64,000 bases of DNA from Delphinus delphis (lineage: Eukaryota; Chordata; Mammalia; Artiodactyla; Delphinidae): positions 56,884,947 through 56,948,946 of the forward strand of contig NC_082696.1 of NCBI RefSeq assembly GCF_949987515.2, in the 5' to 3' direction. Made by a program: the position numbers and the translations under genes. Positions 1 to 12,258 of the stretch are shown one piece after another; the stretch's first letter is position 1, and every line of letters begins with the position of its first letter. Under the pieces are notes generated by a model that saw only the letters and a list, made by a program, of their open reading frames with translations, searched no databases and was not told the origin of the DNA.

Positions 1-1017
1 ATGCCAAAGCTCACAAGTCCCAGCCCTGTATAAAGCCTCTTAATTTTGCACTGAGAGAAACACTGAAGCATGTTTGAGGCTTATTAAAATTAATTCAGCA
101 GACATTACTGGGTATTGTTTACGGTTTCACCTGTGAAACCGTTCTCTCATAGGTGACATTAATTTCTCACCTATTCTGTGCCAGTCCCCTATGGTCCATA
201 CTTTAAAATGTATTAGTCTTTCTATAATCTTACGTACATTCTTTATTCAGAGTTCCTTCCATCTCCGCAGGACATAGTACAAACACTTTGTCGTTGGATT
301 TAAGGCCTCAGCAGTCTGACACCTTCTCAGTTCTGGCTCTGGTTACTTTCTAGCACAGGTCTTCTGCTCTAGACAGTCCCTTACTCTACTCACGTCACCT
401 ATAAAGTACCAGTCTTCCCATGTATAAAATAGGAATAATATCACTAGATTGTTGTGAAAATTTAACAGACACCTGTGCCAAGTTGTTATTCGGTACAGAA
501 TTGTAGCAGTTACATTATCTTATAGTCCCTTTATCCTCAGCCCCAATCGTACTTACTACCCGCACTCAAATTTTAGTGGAATAGATAAATGAATGGTGGC
601 ATAAATGGTGTTTTCATACAGTTACTAAAGGGGTTTGTGTATACATATGTATTTATATACACATGATTATTATATTTGCTTGTTTAGTTTTATATGATTT
701 CAAATAACTTTTTGAAAAACACATGCAAATAAACAATTAAGATAACCTTAATGACTAAAGTTTAAATAGGTAAATTAGATACAAAGTGATACTTTGAGCC
801 TTACTTCTAAATTACCAGATTTGGGGTAGTTTTTTTCCCGCCTCTTTTACTTAGAGCGTAAAGCTGTATTACACTATATACTAATGGCACTTTTATAAGT
901 TTCACATGTTAGGTGTTTTTCTTTCAAAGCATTTTTGAATAGGTATTATGTCCTAGGCACTGTGGATAATGGTTTCATAGATGTCATCTTAATTCGTTAT
1001 ATGTATACCACCTATAA

Positions 1018-1142
1018 GACTACAGACTTCCTGAGAGCAGGAACCATGCTCTATTTATTGCCATATCCATTGTACTTTATACTTTACATAGTGCAGTCTT
1101 GTTACTGACTTCCTATATGATTACTGAGATGAATGAATAAAT
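1018..1142 (+). repeat. L2-like LINE 3' end
   Basis: The stretch reads like the conserved 3' end of a mammalian L2 element. It has a 'cttcctgagagcagga' core, then 'catagtgcagt', and ends in 'gaatgaataaat'. It is heavily diverged, as expected for an ancient copy. The family call is from memory of the L2 3' consensus. Confidence 0.5.
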
Positions 1143-1785
1143 TTCAGAGAGATACTGTGAAAAATACTTGTTTTATAAAAGGCTCCTGTACTAAGTAGCC
1201 ACTAGAACACAAATATTTGCAAGTAAAGTTTTGTTTTTGTCACTAGGTGGCATTCAAAGATTAATCTCACAATATAATGTACCATTATAAATTTACATTC
1301 ATTTTTCTGAGTAGTCTTTTCCTTTTTGGTGAACATTTGGGAGACTTGCATTACTTGATCCAGTTTTTGGTACCTACCTACTTCATCTTTTCCTTTATTC
1401 TTCTCACTACCTGGCAATAGGTAATTATTATTGTTAATTTACTGAGTCTGATTTTGAAAGTATAATAATAGCAAGCTTATTTTATCCTTTATAAAATTTT
1501 CTACTCTTAGGAGTTGTGTGGTGTTATTTTAAAATATCTGTAAGTCATAAGGGGATTAACACAATTTGGCTGTCAAATAATAGAATCACAAATGGAGGAC
1601 GCTGTCGGATTTTTAGCCATATCATCAAACTAGTTTCCTTTGCCTAAGCAGACTAGAAAATGTTTAACTGTGTTACTTGTTAATATTTAGGAAGTGTTGT
1701 AGAACTAACTCCTTAGCTAAATTTTAGTTCTTGTTACTCTTTATTTTGTAGAAACTCTTACAGTTCACATTTTAGGAAGTGTATG

Positions 1786-2064
1786 TTTACTTATATTGTG
1801 GGTGGTTTAGTCATTTGTAAGTACATTAATGTAAATTTATTTTTTCCTTATATTGTATTTACTTATATTGTGGGTGGTTTAGTCATTTGTAAATACATTA
1901 ATGTAAATTTATTTTTTCCCTATATTGTATTTACTTATATTGTGGGTGGTTTAGTCATTTGTAGGTGCATTAATGTAAATTTATTTTTTCCTTATATTGT
2001 ATTTACTTATATTGTGGGTGGTTTAGTCATTTGTAGGTACATTAATGTAAATTTATTTTTTCCA
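1786..2064 (+). repeat. 72-bp minisatellite, about 3.9 copies
   Basis: Four head-to-tail copies of a unit containing 'cttatattgtgggtggttta', spaced exactly 72 bases apart; the last is cut short after about 63 bases. Copies differ at a few positions (for example 'gtaagtac', 'gtaaatac', 'gtaggtgc', 'gtaggtac'). Because 72 is a multiple of three, one frame stays open for about 100 codons and gives a 24-residue repeat. That is a by-product of unit length, not evidence of a gene. The array ends directly in the poly-T side of an old antisense L1. Confidence 0.9.
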
Positions 2065-2065
2065 G

Positions 2066-2500
2066 CTTTACGAAGATATAATTGACGTGTGACATTGTAA
2101 GTTTAAGTTGTACAGTGCAGTAATTTGACACACATATGTATTTGTGAAATGTTTACCACAATAAAGTTAGTAAACACATCCTTCACCTCACATAATAACC
2201 ATTTTGTTTTGTTGTTATGATGGGAGCATTAAAGCTCTACTCTTATATCAACTTTCAAGTACACAGTACAGTATGATTAACTGCAGTCACCATGCTGTAC
2301 GTTAGATCCCCAGAACTTACTCATCTTATGCCTAAAAGTTTGTGCCCTTTAACCAACATCTCCTCATGTCCCCTACCCCTCAACTCCTGGCTACCTCCTT
2401 TCTGTTCTTTGTTTCTTTGAGTTCGATGTTTTCAGATTATTTGTATAAGGGAGATCATACAGTATTTGTCTTTCTCTGTTTGACGTATTTCAAGATAGTG
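2066..2500 (-). mobile_element. Old L1 3' UTR fragment, antisense
   Basis: The text after the minisatellite resembles the 3' untranslated region of an old mammalian L1 read on the minus strand: 'gatataattgacgtgtgaca', then 'ccatgctgtacgttagatcc' and 'gtctttctctgtttgacgta'. It is 5'-truncated and diverged. No clean target-site duplication was found. Confidence 0.75.
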
Positions 2501-3883
2501 TAATTTTTAAAGTAGATAGAATCTGCCTTACCATTTATTTACTTTTGGTCTTTTTTTTTAAGGACAAATAGTATGGTGTAATATTGCTATATGTCATCTT
2601 CAACTAACTAAAGATATCTAAGCATTCTCATACCTATTTTACAAAATTAGTTATACAGAATTTAAATTATAATATGGGAATAAAGCAAACATTAAGGTTT
2701 ATATTTTCTTTACTATTTAGCACTAAAATAGGGGGATTTATTTTTCCTTCTTTTCTTCTAAAATTTGGTTATTTAGGTAGGGGTCATCACTTCTCCTTTG
2801 ATTAAAGTATTAAGAGGTTAAAAAAAAATTTTTCAGTTACAGATTCAGGAAAAATTATTCAACTGTGAAGTTTCACAACTTGGATAAATTTGTTAATTAA
2901 AATGAACACTCTAAGTATAAAAGCACAATGACTGCATATAGATCCAGTGGCTAAAGAAATGTATTTTTAAAACTTTTCACTGCAATTCTGGCTTAAGGTC
3001 ATTTTCTAACAATTCCCTTTATTACACAGATTTTATATGTTATTATTGTGTTTTAAAATAATTAACCTTTGGTTTCATTAAATTAGCATGTTATAAAGCT
3101 ACATTAAAATGCTATGTTAAAAATTATATTTTCTTTCAGAATATAATCTAAAGAATTACCGTGTTTATTATAATTCAAAAGTATAAATATCTGTTTTTTC
3201 CATAGGTTGTTTTAAGTTTACCAATAAAAAATTAAAACCACTCCCTGTTCTTGTATGATCTTTTTAAAGTGTATATATTATTAATATGTATAAATCCCAA
3301 TAAAATATGATTTTGTTTTATGCAAAAATTACTGCATTTACCATTGTATTTATATTATATATTTATACTAGCTATGCTGCAAATGGGTATCTTTAGAGGA
3401 AAAAACTACTAATGTTATGCTCTTTGTGATTTTGGTAATGACAGTATACAAAATCACAACAAAGAGGGATAGAATCAGCAATATTATGTTGTTTTGATTG
3501 TGGTGCAGTCACATTTAAAACTGTCAGTAATGTTGTCACATAAAATGAAACCAAAATTTAAAAGAAGAAAAATTAATGAATACCAAAATGTTTATAATAC
3601 TATATGGAATTAAATTCAAATGGGAAGACTAATCAAATGCCATAATAATAAGTAAAGTTCGGGAATATAGCATTTCTAATGTACTGTTCTCAATTAAATG
3701 AGGCAGGACTAATTTTTAATTAATTGGAGAAACATCATGTCCAATAATTGTGCTTACCTTCTTTTAAATACAGCATAATGATGTATTTTAATAACTTAAC
3801 TTTCAACAAAATGGCCTTTGATGTAATGTTTATATTCAACTTTAACGCATTAGTTTAACTTTCGTTATATTTTTGATTTGCAG

Positions 3884-4003
3884 ATTGCTCTGGGAACAGT
3901 TACTAATGTGGAAGAAGCAGTGAAGTGGATAAGTTACACTTATCTTTATGTACGGATGAGAGCAAATCCATTAGTGTATGGCATCAGTCACAAGGCTTAT
4001 CAG
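3884..4003 (+). CDS. ASCC3: ASCC3 window exon 1: end of helicase cassette 1
   Basis: 120 bases, 40 codons, phase 0 to phase 0; acceptor 'gatttgcag', donor 'gtagaa'. It begins IALGTVTNVEEAVKWIS and ends SHKAYQ, about residues 902-941 of ASCC3. The EEAVKWISYTYLYVRMRANP stretch is the characteristic helix that follows RecA2 in Ski2-like helicases and leads into the winged-helix domain of the first cassette. The upstream motor motifs of that cassette lie outside the window. The exon is symmetrical, so skipping it would keep frame but delete this helix. Confidence 0.96.
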
Positions 4004-5120
4004 GTAGAAAACTCATTTACTAAAAAAAAGTCAGACCTCCTTTTTAGTTCTATAATCCTTTCATGATATGAGGATAAATATTTGCTACTTCTGCTCATCT
4101 GAAAAGATTTAGGTACCTGGAAGAAAAACAAAGAGCTTTAATCTTTTTTAGAAAATACTAAGGAAAATTAAATTTGTCCCTGGTAATTATTTCACTTTCT
4201 TTATATATCTTTTCCACTGATCTTTATGTTATTATCAATTTACTGCTCAGATAAGTTTCCATTTGATATTAGTATCTTGCTATGTTTTTTTAACTATATT
4301 TTTTAAATTTAGTTTTTAGAATAAACCAGACATGAGGAACCTTACAAAGCACTTTTAATGATAGGCTTATATTATATACAGTATATTCTTCTTATCAAGT
4401 CCTTCTAAGTCTTTGTTGCTAAATTAAAAGATAGCATTAATGAGTTACTATCTTAACAGTTTGGAGGCTGGATCAGTTCTGCTGTGCACATAGACTGAGA
4501 ATCAGATGCATGTGGTCACAGCTCTTCCTATAAACTTCACAGCTCTGTGGTCCACATAGCTTACAGATTCTGTGAGATCTTGTCTTTTCTTTAAACTCTG
4601 CTTTATACCCTGTAAATGCTTCCTAATTACAGGTAAAATCCAGTTGTTGTCTAATGAAAATACAATTTCACCACCATCATATCGATATTCATTAGTGTTA
4701 AATCAAAATTAGCAAAGAAGTTGAATTTAACTTGGAATTATAGTTTTCCTCTATTTACTAATAATGATAATTTTGTATGTGTGTGTGTGTTCCATTTTGT
4801 ATCAAAGCAGTTGCCTATCTTTTTTTTATCTTTCCTTTTCCTATACAGTAACTTTGACCATGGGAAAATTGAAACTTAAGATTTAGGAGGGGAAAAAAAA
4901 GAAGAAAAATAGCAGCAGCAACTAGTTATGAAGCTGTTCATCTGAAATCATTTGGTTTTTATACTTAGGTTTACTGTAGATGGGGGAATTCAACTACCTT
5001 TATTCTTCTCAGTTAAAATCTGTGCTAATCTTCAAATGGATATCTTTTACAACCAGATCGCTCTCAGTTATAAAATGTAGGTGTATTGTAACCTGTACCT
5101 TTATAAATTTTAAAGAATAA

Positions 5121-5370
5121 GGCACTAGCTATTCTTCCCCTTTTTTTTTTTTTTTTTTTTTTTGAGGTACGCGGCCTCTCACTGTTGTGGCCTCTCCCTT
5201 TGCGGAGCATAGGCTCCAGACACGCAGGCTCAGCGGCCATGGCTCACAGGCCCAGCCGCACCGTGGCATGTGGGATCTTCCCAGACTAGGACACGAACCC
5301 GTGTCCCCTGCATCGGCAGGCAGACTCTCAACCACTGCGCCACCAGGGAAGCCCGGCACTAGCTATTCTT
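5121..5370 (-). mobile_element. CHR-type tRNA-derived SINE, antisense, with 16-bp TSD
   Basis: SINE body at about 5137-5354, read on the minus strand, starting from 'gggcttccctggtggcgcag' and ending in a tail seen here as a 23-T run. The head keeps tRNA-like promoter boxes. It is flanked by a perfect target-site duplication 'ggcactagctattctt' at 5121-5136 and 5355-5370. The body is about 195 bases plus tail, the shorter cetacean form. The high-scoring antisense and sense ORFs here are artefacts of this element. Confidence 0.93.
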
Positions 5371-6055
5371 ATTACAAATGTGGGTTTTGTGAAAAGAGTC
5401 AATGGCACTATGAAAATATTCTGAAGGGGTAAAGGAAGACCAAACACAACATGTATTTTTTCATGGGCTAAGGCATATCAAATCTTGGGACAAGATAAAC
5501 ACATCAATTGATTTTTGTTTACGTACCAGATTAATATTGGAAGTCATTTTTTTATAATTTTCTAGTGTAAAAAGTGGGTTTTTTTCCTTTCTGAGATACA
5601 AAGTTTTATAACCTTCACAGTTCAGATAATCTTACCTTCTTATTTTTTTGACCTAAGTGTTTTTATTTTATTACTCAGAAAGAATGTGTAGCCACAAGAC
5701 TCATGTGAATTAACACAGATCATGTAGTTTAATTCTTTTTAATGGTTTAATAATATGTGATTAATAAAATGGTTTCATAAGATGAGCCTGAAATATACAG
5801 TATGTTACCTACAGGAAATATTTAAGACTTTTTGTATTTGCTAATGTGACTGGATTCCATCTTATTTCCCTACAGTTGATTTTCCTTTGTCTCATTATGA
5901 TTTGCTCATTTATTTTAGCTATATTTGATGCATGAATAAGCTGCCATAAAAATCTAAGTCAGAACAAGTGGTAGGAGTATTAACTCATTAATTGATTTCT
6001 AAAGTATTTTATACTTCCCCCTCCCCCTTTAAAGGTCATACTTCACTTTATAGCT

Positions 6056-6121
6056 ATAAATATATACATAAAAATATATATATATATAAATATATACATA
6101 TATTTATATACACACACACAT
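6056..6121. repeat. TA/CA-rich microsatellite
   Basis: Low-complexity run of TATA, ATATAC and CACA units inside the intron, ending in (CA)5-6. No gene-like signal. It could be length-variable. Confidence 0.85.
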
Positions 6122-6784
6122 CATAGTAACAGGAATGTTTGTTAATATCTTGTGTTAAATGTCCTTTCTGCTTAGAAAAATACTGTAATAATTTCTAAAC
6201 TATTCAGAGATTCATTGTCAAATTGATTTTACTCTTTGCTTCTATTACCATTATAGGCAGAATGGGTTTTCCCATCAACAGTTATAAAAACTGCTAGAAC
6301 ACTAAAACCATGCTTTTGAAAGGATGACTTTTAATTTATTTTTGTATACCTTTATTTGAACGGAGGAGAACATTCTCACTATCATTTCTTTAAATAGGAC
6401 TGTGGTTTGATATTTTTAAATTCTTATTTATTTTAGTGTGGGAGGGAGAAAGCAGTGATTTTTTTTCATGTATCTAATTCCTAATCCTTATTAATCTTAA
6501 CGATTATAAGACTATACAGGAATTTTAGATTCTAAAATATTACTATCTGAAGATAATATACAGATTAAAAATTTTAGTTAATTTTAAAGCTGTCTTTACT
6601 TAATGGAATAAAGTATTTTCTAATTATGTCCTATCTTTTAAAAAAATGCATTCTTTTAAAATTATAATAAAAAATGTATACTAACTAAAGCATCAACAGA
6701 AAATTTTAATTTCCATAACAGGTATACATTTGCAAATGATGACTCTCTGAAGAATTATTCAAGTGTTTTTTTTTTTTCCTGTAG

Positions 6785-6949
6785 ATTGACCCAACATTAG
6801 CAAAGCATCGAGAACAGTTGGTCATTGAAGTTGGACGGAAACTAGACAAAGCTCGGATGATTCGTTTTGAGGAACGAACTGGATATTTTTCCTCAACTGA
6901 TTTGGGTAGAACGGCCAGCCACTACTATATTAAATACAGCACTATTGAG
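6785..6949 (+). CDS. ASCC3: ASCC3 window exon 2: winged helix into Sec63-like unit 1
   Basis: 165 bases, 55 codons, phase 0 at both ends; acceptor 'tcctgtag', donor 'gtagta'. The peptide opens IDPTLAKHREQLV and closes with TDLGRTASHYYIKYSTIE, about residues 942-996. The LGRTASHYYIKY motif marks the start of the Sec63-like domain in Brr2/Ski2 family proteins. The part before it is the winged-helix domain of helicase cassette 1. The exon therefore links the motor core to the helical domain that closes the nucleic-acid channel. Confidence 0.97.
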
Positions 6950-8626
6950 GTAGTATACTGAGTGGAACAAACAGAATAATATGTTTGTCTTTACATGCAA
7001 ATACTTTCTAGACTTCAAAATATAGTATTCATGCAAAATAACAAAAGCTACTAATAGAACAGAATGCATTTGACTTTTATGAATTCAACAACATACACTC
7101 AGTAAAGATAAGAAAAAAAATAGAACTATAAATATTCAGGACCCTCTTGCCATCCCGTTCAATGAGTATATCCCAAGCAGTAGACGCACCCAAACCTAAA
7201 ACCATTGAGCACATTGGTGAGACCTCTGGAATGAGTGCCTGAATGATTTAAAGTGGGGTCTGATGGCTTAATGATATCCATGAATAAAAAGTTGAAAAAT
7301 TAATTGCAAGTTATTGAGAAACACTGACTAAAAAGAATTATAAAAACTAATGAAAATATCAGGGCACTGAGCTGTACTATTTGGATAATTGAAGAGATTT
7401 TTCAAAGGTAATTTTTACTACACAATTGTATCCTTGCCTGTTACCTTTTAATGTAATCTTATGTAAGGTAGGGAGCCACTATAATATCTACATTTTAAAG
7501 AATATATACTTGTCTTCGTGTGTATTTCTATACCTACGTATATACGTTCACATGTTAATACATGAGAAAACTTAATAGTGATTACCTGTGAGGAGAGGAC
7601 TTAAATTTGAAGGGAGTTGGATTAAGGTGAATTTTTACTCTTTTTATAGAGAGAAAGTTTGATTTTTTTTATGTTCATTTTCATTTTTGTTCTTAAAATT
7701 GTTTTTTAAATGAAAAAGTAATAGAAATCACTAAGATGAAATTTCTTCAGAAATATGAACACCAAGGCCTATATGAAATCTGTGTTGTACTTATTTAACA
7801 TGTGCTTATTATGCAGATAACATGTTTCAGAAAACATTTTCACATGCATAATAGCTTTTCCTCATCTTGCCGCACATAAATCTTGTGTTTGTACAGCACT
7901 TTAGGTTTCTTCAAAGTCTTTTAACATATATTACTCACAACCATGATCTGGTAGTTCCTCAAACCAAAACATTTTCCCTCTCCCTCTGTTGCTGCCATCA
8001 CCTACTCATGTCAACTCATTTTGTCCATTAAGTTACCTTTCTCATTTGTCCACTTGGTAGTGTGTTGCTGCCAAACTACATCTTAAGCCTGTTTGCAGCT
8101 CTCTTTCAGGGACTGTAGCCTTTCTTCAGCTTTGTTTTGATTTTTTTTCTTTCCAGTTTCCTGAATTTCTGTATGCCCTAACTAGCAATGTTGTGATATA
8201 TTTGCCAGAATCTTAAGTTGCATATTTTTAGTTACTCCTCTCTGAATTTTATGTGATATATGATCAGCTTTAGTTGGTGAATGGTGCAGATTTACATATG
8301 CCCATGCTGAAAATGAGCCAAGATAAGAATGTTATGCTGAACATTGTTTTAGATATCTGTTGTAAGTTTCATTAACTGATTTTATAAATCTTTTTGCTTC
8401 TAAAGGTCTTCTCTAGCTAATTTGTTTGGGGAATGTTTTTTAGTCTTTGATAAATTTGACGATGTTTAAAATGATGATTTTGGAACAGTATGCTACAGAC
8501 GTTATAACTCTGCATATTCTAGGGTTCAGATGTTCTCTTAGAATGTGTGATTTATAGTCACATTTTTAATTTAAAATATTTTACTGGACCTTCTATTTTA
8601 ATCAAATATAACACTTACTTTGGTAG
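6950..8626 (+). other. ASCC3: ASCC3 intron, 1.7 kb
   Basis: AT-rich, with a probable decayed L1 3' tail around 7480-7730 ('agtgattacctgtgaggaga ... tttttactctttttatag'). No coding signal beyond the flanking exons. Confidence 0.8.
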
Positions 8627-8713
8627 ACCTTCAATGAATTCTTTGATGCTCACAAAACAGAAAGTGATATTTTTGCTATAGTCTCCAAAGCTGAAGAATT
8701 TGATCAAATCAAG
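8627..8713 (+). CDS. ASCC3: ASCC3 window exon 3: Sec63-like unit 1
   Basis: 87 bases, 29 codons, phase 0 both ends; acceptor 'tttggtag', donor 'gtaaga'. The peptide runs TFNEFFDAHKTESDIFAIVS to EEFDQIK, about residues 997-1025. It corresponds to the first helices of the Sec63-like domain, where 'aivskAeEF' is the usual signature. It is one of the smallest exons in the window and symmetrical in phase. Confidence 0.96.
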
Positions 8714-9574
8714 GTAAGATTACTTGAAGCTTAAATCAAATGCATATAACACATATGTGTTGATTCATTTATAAAAGTTAATAATTAATTGTTATTCCTG
8801 ATACAATATAAGCTGTATGACACTTCACATTTTGAGTACCAGCAATGTTCTTCCATTTATCAACAATGTCCACTATCCTAGATTTTGATAGTATGTCATA
8901 CCTGACCTCATTCTTTGCTCTCTACTACAAATCAAACATAATTTAAATAGGTTTTGCAGTAATGAAACTAGCAGAGAATATAGTGTGTAGATTTTGGTTT
9001 ATTTGCAATATAAGGTTCGCTGAAGAAAATATAAAGGACATGCATGATTCAAACTTAGATATGAATATTTCTGTACCCATATTATAATTTAATCTTATTA
9101 ACAGTGAAAACTTTAATACTTTGAATCATAGTACTTCACAGCTTTAAGCTATGAATGCCTTATACCATATAAAAATATATGACTGTAATGGATGCGTTTG
9201 AAGATAATTCAAGTTTGCCCTAATCCATTTGGGCAGAGGTTTTACTCTGGTCAAATAAAAAATGAAATCTCATCAGTTGAAGGATGGTGAGGTCAGAAGA
9301 CTTAATTTTTGTGACATATCAAATTTGTATATGTCAATGGCAATTTTAATATTGGTGATGAATAGTAAAATGTAGTCTTATCAGCATCAAGATAGTTTTT
9401 CATTGTATTTTATTAGCTACCTCTGAAAAGATTGCTATTATTTTAGTATACAAAAGGAAACTTGAGTTATCACAGATGGAAACTTTTAGAAAACATGCAA
9501 TGTGGTTTAATTTCAATATAAAAAATTTAAATAAATCAGCCCAAATAATCCTATAAAAACATTGATTCTTCCAG
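8714..9574 (+). other. ASCC3: ASCC3 intron, 861 bases
   Basis: AT-rich sequence with no repeat or gene that I recognise. A minus-strand open frame at 9400-9618 overlaps the next exon's antisense and is not protein-like. Confidence 0.8.
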
Positions 9575-9751
9575 GTCAGAGAAGAGGAAATAGAGGAGTT
9601 AGATGCCTTATTAAACAACTTCTGTGAACTCTCAGCTCCTGGAGGTGTAGAGAACAGTTATGGGAAAATAAACATCCTACTACAAACTTACATCAGCCGA
9701 GGGGAGATGGACAGTTTCTCCCTTATATCAGATTCTGCATACGTTGCACAG
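9575..9751 (+). CDS. ASCC3: ASCC3 window exon 4: Sec63-like unit 1 helical bundle
   Basis: 177 bases, 59 codons, phase 0 both ends; acceptor 'ttcttccag', donor 'gtaaga'. It starts VREEEIEELDALLNNF and ends SLISDSAYVAQ, about residues 1026-1084. The central stretch GKINILLQTYISRGEM matches the conserved helix of Sec63-like domains ('K.n.LLQ.yi.r'). An in-exon CAG six bases in could act as an alternative acceptor but would remove only two codons; I see no reason to prefer it. Confidence 0.97.
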
Positions 9752-10445
9752 GTAAGAATATTACTCCCTTCCTGTTTTCCTTGGTTACTTTTAGAGATTC
9801 AAGGAATTAATTCATGCTATACTATGAATGTATTGCATTGTGACATGCTGTCAAATTACCATTTTATCTTAGAACTGTTTAATTTGTACATTTTTTATGC
9901 CATCTATGCTGTTAGATCAGGAACAGGGGTGGGATTTGGTGGTTGGTTTGGCTTTTTTTGATGTTGCTATTATTTACATTTTAGAGTTTAAAAATATCAA
10001 TATCTGATTTTTTTCTGTTTTAAATGATAAAGTTCACGTCTTTTACTTAGGAAGGGCAATAGTACAAGAATATTTCAAGTGAAAAGAAAAGATTGTGGAA
10101 CCTTTGTAGCATTCCCCAGATGTTAGAAATATAAACAATTGTTTTTAACCATTAAACAAGGCTTAATAAATATACCCCATACCATATATTAAGTATGATA
10201 TATCTTATAAAAAAGGTAATCTTCCTTTCCTACTGTCGATACTTACAAATTGAGTACTGAAGGAAAATTAATCCGTAAATTACAGCTCATTAAATGTTTA
10301 AGTTTTTTAAATTACTGTAGTATAAAATGTTGTAATATTTATGTTTTTAATATTCAAGCCTTTATATGATATAAAGTAGATTTTGTTTTCAGTATTTACC
10401 TTTCAAATGAGAGGTTTCCCTTCTAGGTGTACTTTTTTAAAAGAT

Positions 10446-10547
10446 ATTTTTTATTTATCAAGAATACTTTTTAAATTATTTTTATTGAGTAATACCTCCT
10501 CTAGGTTAAGGAGAAATAAAAGGTTAATCTTATTTTAAATATAGAAA
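10446..10547 (+). repeat. 102-bp local duplication, copy 1
   Basis: This segment, containing 'cctcctctaggttaaggaga', recurs at 12259-12360 in the same orientation with two differences (A/G in 'aatRcctcc' and T/C in 'ttaaaYatag'), about 98% identity. Similarity stops sharply at both ends. It is not part of a repeat family that I recognise. Confidence 0.9.
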
Positions 10548-10616
10548 ATATTCCACTGTGTATTTTATGTTTGTAATTTTGCTCAAAGACTTAATATAGA
10601 AAGAGTATGTTTGTGT

Positions 10617-10848
10617 TAAATGAATTTTTTTTTTTTTTTTTTTTTGCTGTACGCGGGCCTCTCACTGCTGTGGCCTCTCCCGCTGCGGAGCACAGGCTCC
10701 AGACACGCAGGCTCAGCGGCCATGGCTCACAGGCCCAGCCGCTGCGCGGCATGTGGGATCCTCCCAGACCAGGGCACGAACCCGTGTCCCCTGCATCTGT
10801 AGGCGGACTCCCAGCCACCGCGCCACCAGGGAAGCCCCTAAATGAATT
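10617..10848 (-). mobile_element. CHR-type SINE, antisense, with 10-bp TSD
   Basis: SINE body about 10627-10838 on the minus strand. The tail appears as a 19-20 T run, and the element's 5' end is at the right ('ccaccagggaagcccc'). Target-site duplication 'taaatgaatt' at 10617-10626 and 10839-10848. Same short subfamily as the copies at 5137, 56536 and 57009. It has many CpGs, consistent with a fairly young copy. Confidence 0.92.
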
Positions 10849-12258
10849 ATTATTAACAGCTATGAATACCCCAGAGTGCTTTGAAATAACTGTAAACATG
10901 AAATATTTGCAAACATAAACCAAGATATATTGGTAAACAGTTTGAATGAATGCAGTAATTTAATCAAAGTAACCAAGAAACCAGGTAATGATTTCATATA
11001 TTATATAAAGTAAATGTGGTGAAAACATATTTTTTTTAATTTTTCATTTTGGAACACATATGTTTGTGCCATAGAAAAATACATATATTCTCAAAAACCT
11101 AAAGCCTCTATAAGGAACCATTGTTTTTAAAGTCTTTTGTTTTATGTTTTTCTGAAAAATAATATAATATTGTCGTTTTATTTTATCTAATGATTTTATA
11201 TTGCAATAGTTAATGATTTAACTAAAAGGTAAAGCTTTACTGTGTTCTGGATGAACAATCTGGCCACATTTCTGCTTGATTCAAGATTATGAAGATATCA
11301 TCAGAGACTGATTTACGAATTGCTTTACAATATAAAACTTACAGTTTCTTCATGATTGGTACCCAGAAAGTCAGTCTCAAAAGATTGAGGATATATCTAT
11401 AAGAATCCCTTTTTAAAAAAAAAAGAAAGCTATTATGGGTTTATCATTCTTGAATATGTTAGGTAAATTATTGTTGATTTTTTTGGGGGGGGGTTGGTTT
11501 TGTTTTGTTTTTGTGTGTGTGGTTTTTTTTTAGTTTTAGGCATCAGTAGTTCCACAAGCACTCTCTCAGCTCTGTAAATTGGTACTTCCTTGTATATTTC
11601 TGAAACTTAATTCTCTCAGCCCTTAAGATAAATCCTTAGCTCAGATATTCTATGATTTTATAAAGGGGCCTATATTTATCTTCTACATGTTAGAGATTTT
11701 GATCATTATTCCCATGCAATTTATATCATTTCAGATTAAAATGTCCTGTTGGTATCTTCTCACATGGGATTTCTCTTTCCATTTCTTTTAGCTTTTAGGG
11801 AACAACTATAGGTTCTGAAATATAAAAACATACTTTCAAACAGTTGAGAAAATTAGCCTGGCAATTTTTTTAGAAGAGCAACTGAGCATGCTGTAGGAAG
11901 ATCTATTTGATAGCTATAAAAATCAAAATATTCATTTTACGTATCATTTTCTAGGCCTAATAAGAGATATCCTGTCAATTTTTAACAGGTGTTACAGCTA
12001 TCCCCATACATCAAATACCATTTGTTCTTAAATTTCTAATACTGAAACAAAGTAGTCGAATTTATCTAAAGATGAATAACACTTTTTATGTAAAATATAA
12101 AACCAAAGTCCTTAATTCTTATGATCATTTTTCACCTCATAATTCAAGCCGGATCATCTGTTTGCTATTTAGAATCTTACTATTTTCCATCTCTTTTTAT
12201 GATTTTGATCAGATTTAACATTCTTCATTTTCAAATACAGATGTAATGACATATTTTT

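Larger units (their letters stand above)
1..3883 (+). other. ASCC3: ASCC3 intron (3' part) with old repeats
   Basis: Non-coding, AT-rich intron ending at the acceptor AG at 3882-3883. It holds a decayed MIR-like piece around 300-500, an L2-like 3' end around 1018-1142, the 72-bp minisatellite at 1786-2064 and an old antisense L1 3' end to about 2500, listed separately. From 2500 to 3870 I see only AT-rich unique-looking sequence. Small open frames here, such as 1202-1417 on the minus strand, have no protein-like character. Confidence 0.85.
4004..6784 (+). other. ASCC3: ASCC3 intron, 2.8 kb
   Basis: Contains one antisense CHR-type SINE (5137-5354) and a TA/CA microsatellite at 6056-6121. The remainder is AT-rich sequence in which I recognise nothing specific. 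The acceptor at 6783-6784 is preceded by a good pyrimidine tract ('gtgttttttttttttcctgtag'). Confidence 0.85.

Noticed and set aside
1786..2064. Possible CRISPR-like array of regular repeats
   Set aside because: The genome is mammalian, the repeats are directly adjacent without unique spacers, and the unit is 72 bases. It is a minisatellite.
1783..2085. 100-codon open frame with a 24-residue repeated peptide
   Set aside because: It is the translation of the 72-bp minisatellite, which stays open only because 72 is divisible by three. There is no splice or start context and the repeat is AT-rich intron sequence.
5129..5432. Open frames on both strands over 5129-5432
   Set aside because: They lie in the antisense CHR-type SINE and its poly-T. 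The same peptides recur at 10.6, 56.5 and 57.0 kb because the SINE repeats.
10591..10923. 110-codon minus-strand and 103-codon plus-strand frames
   Set aside because: SINE artefacts, with homopolymer Lys/Phe runs from the tail.
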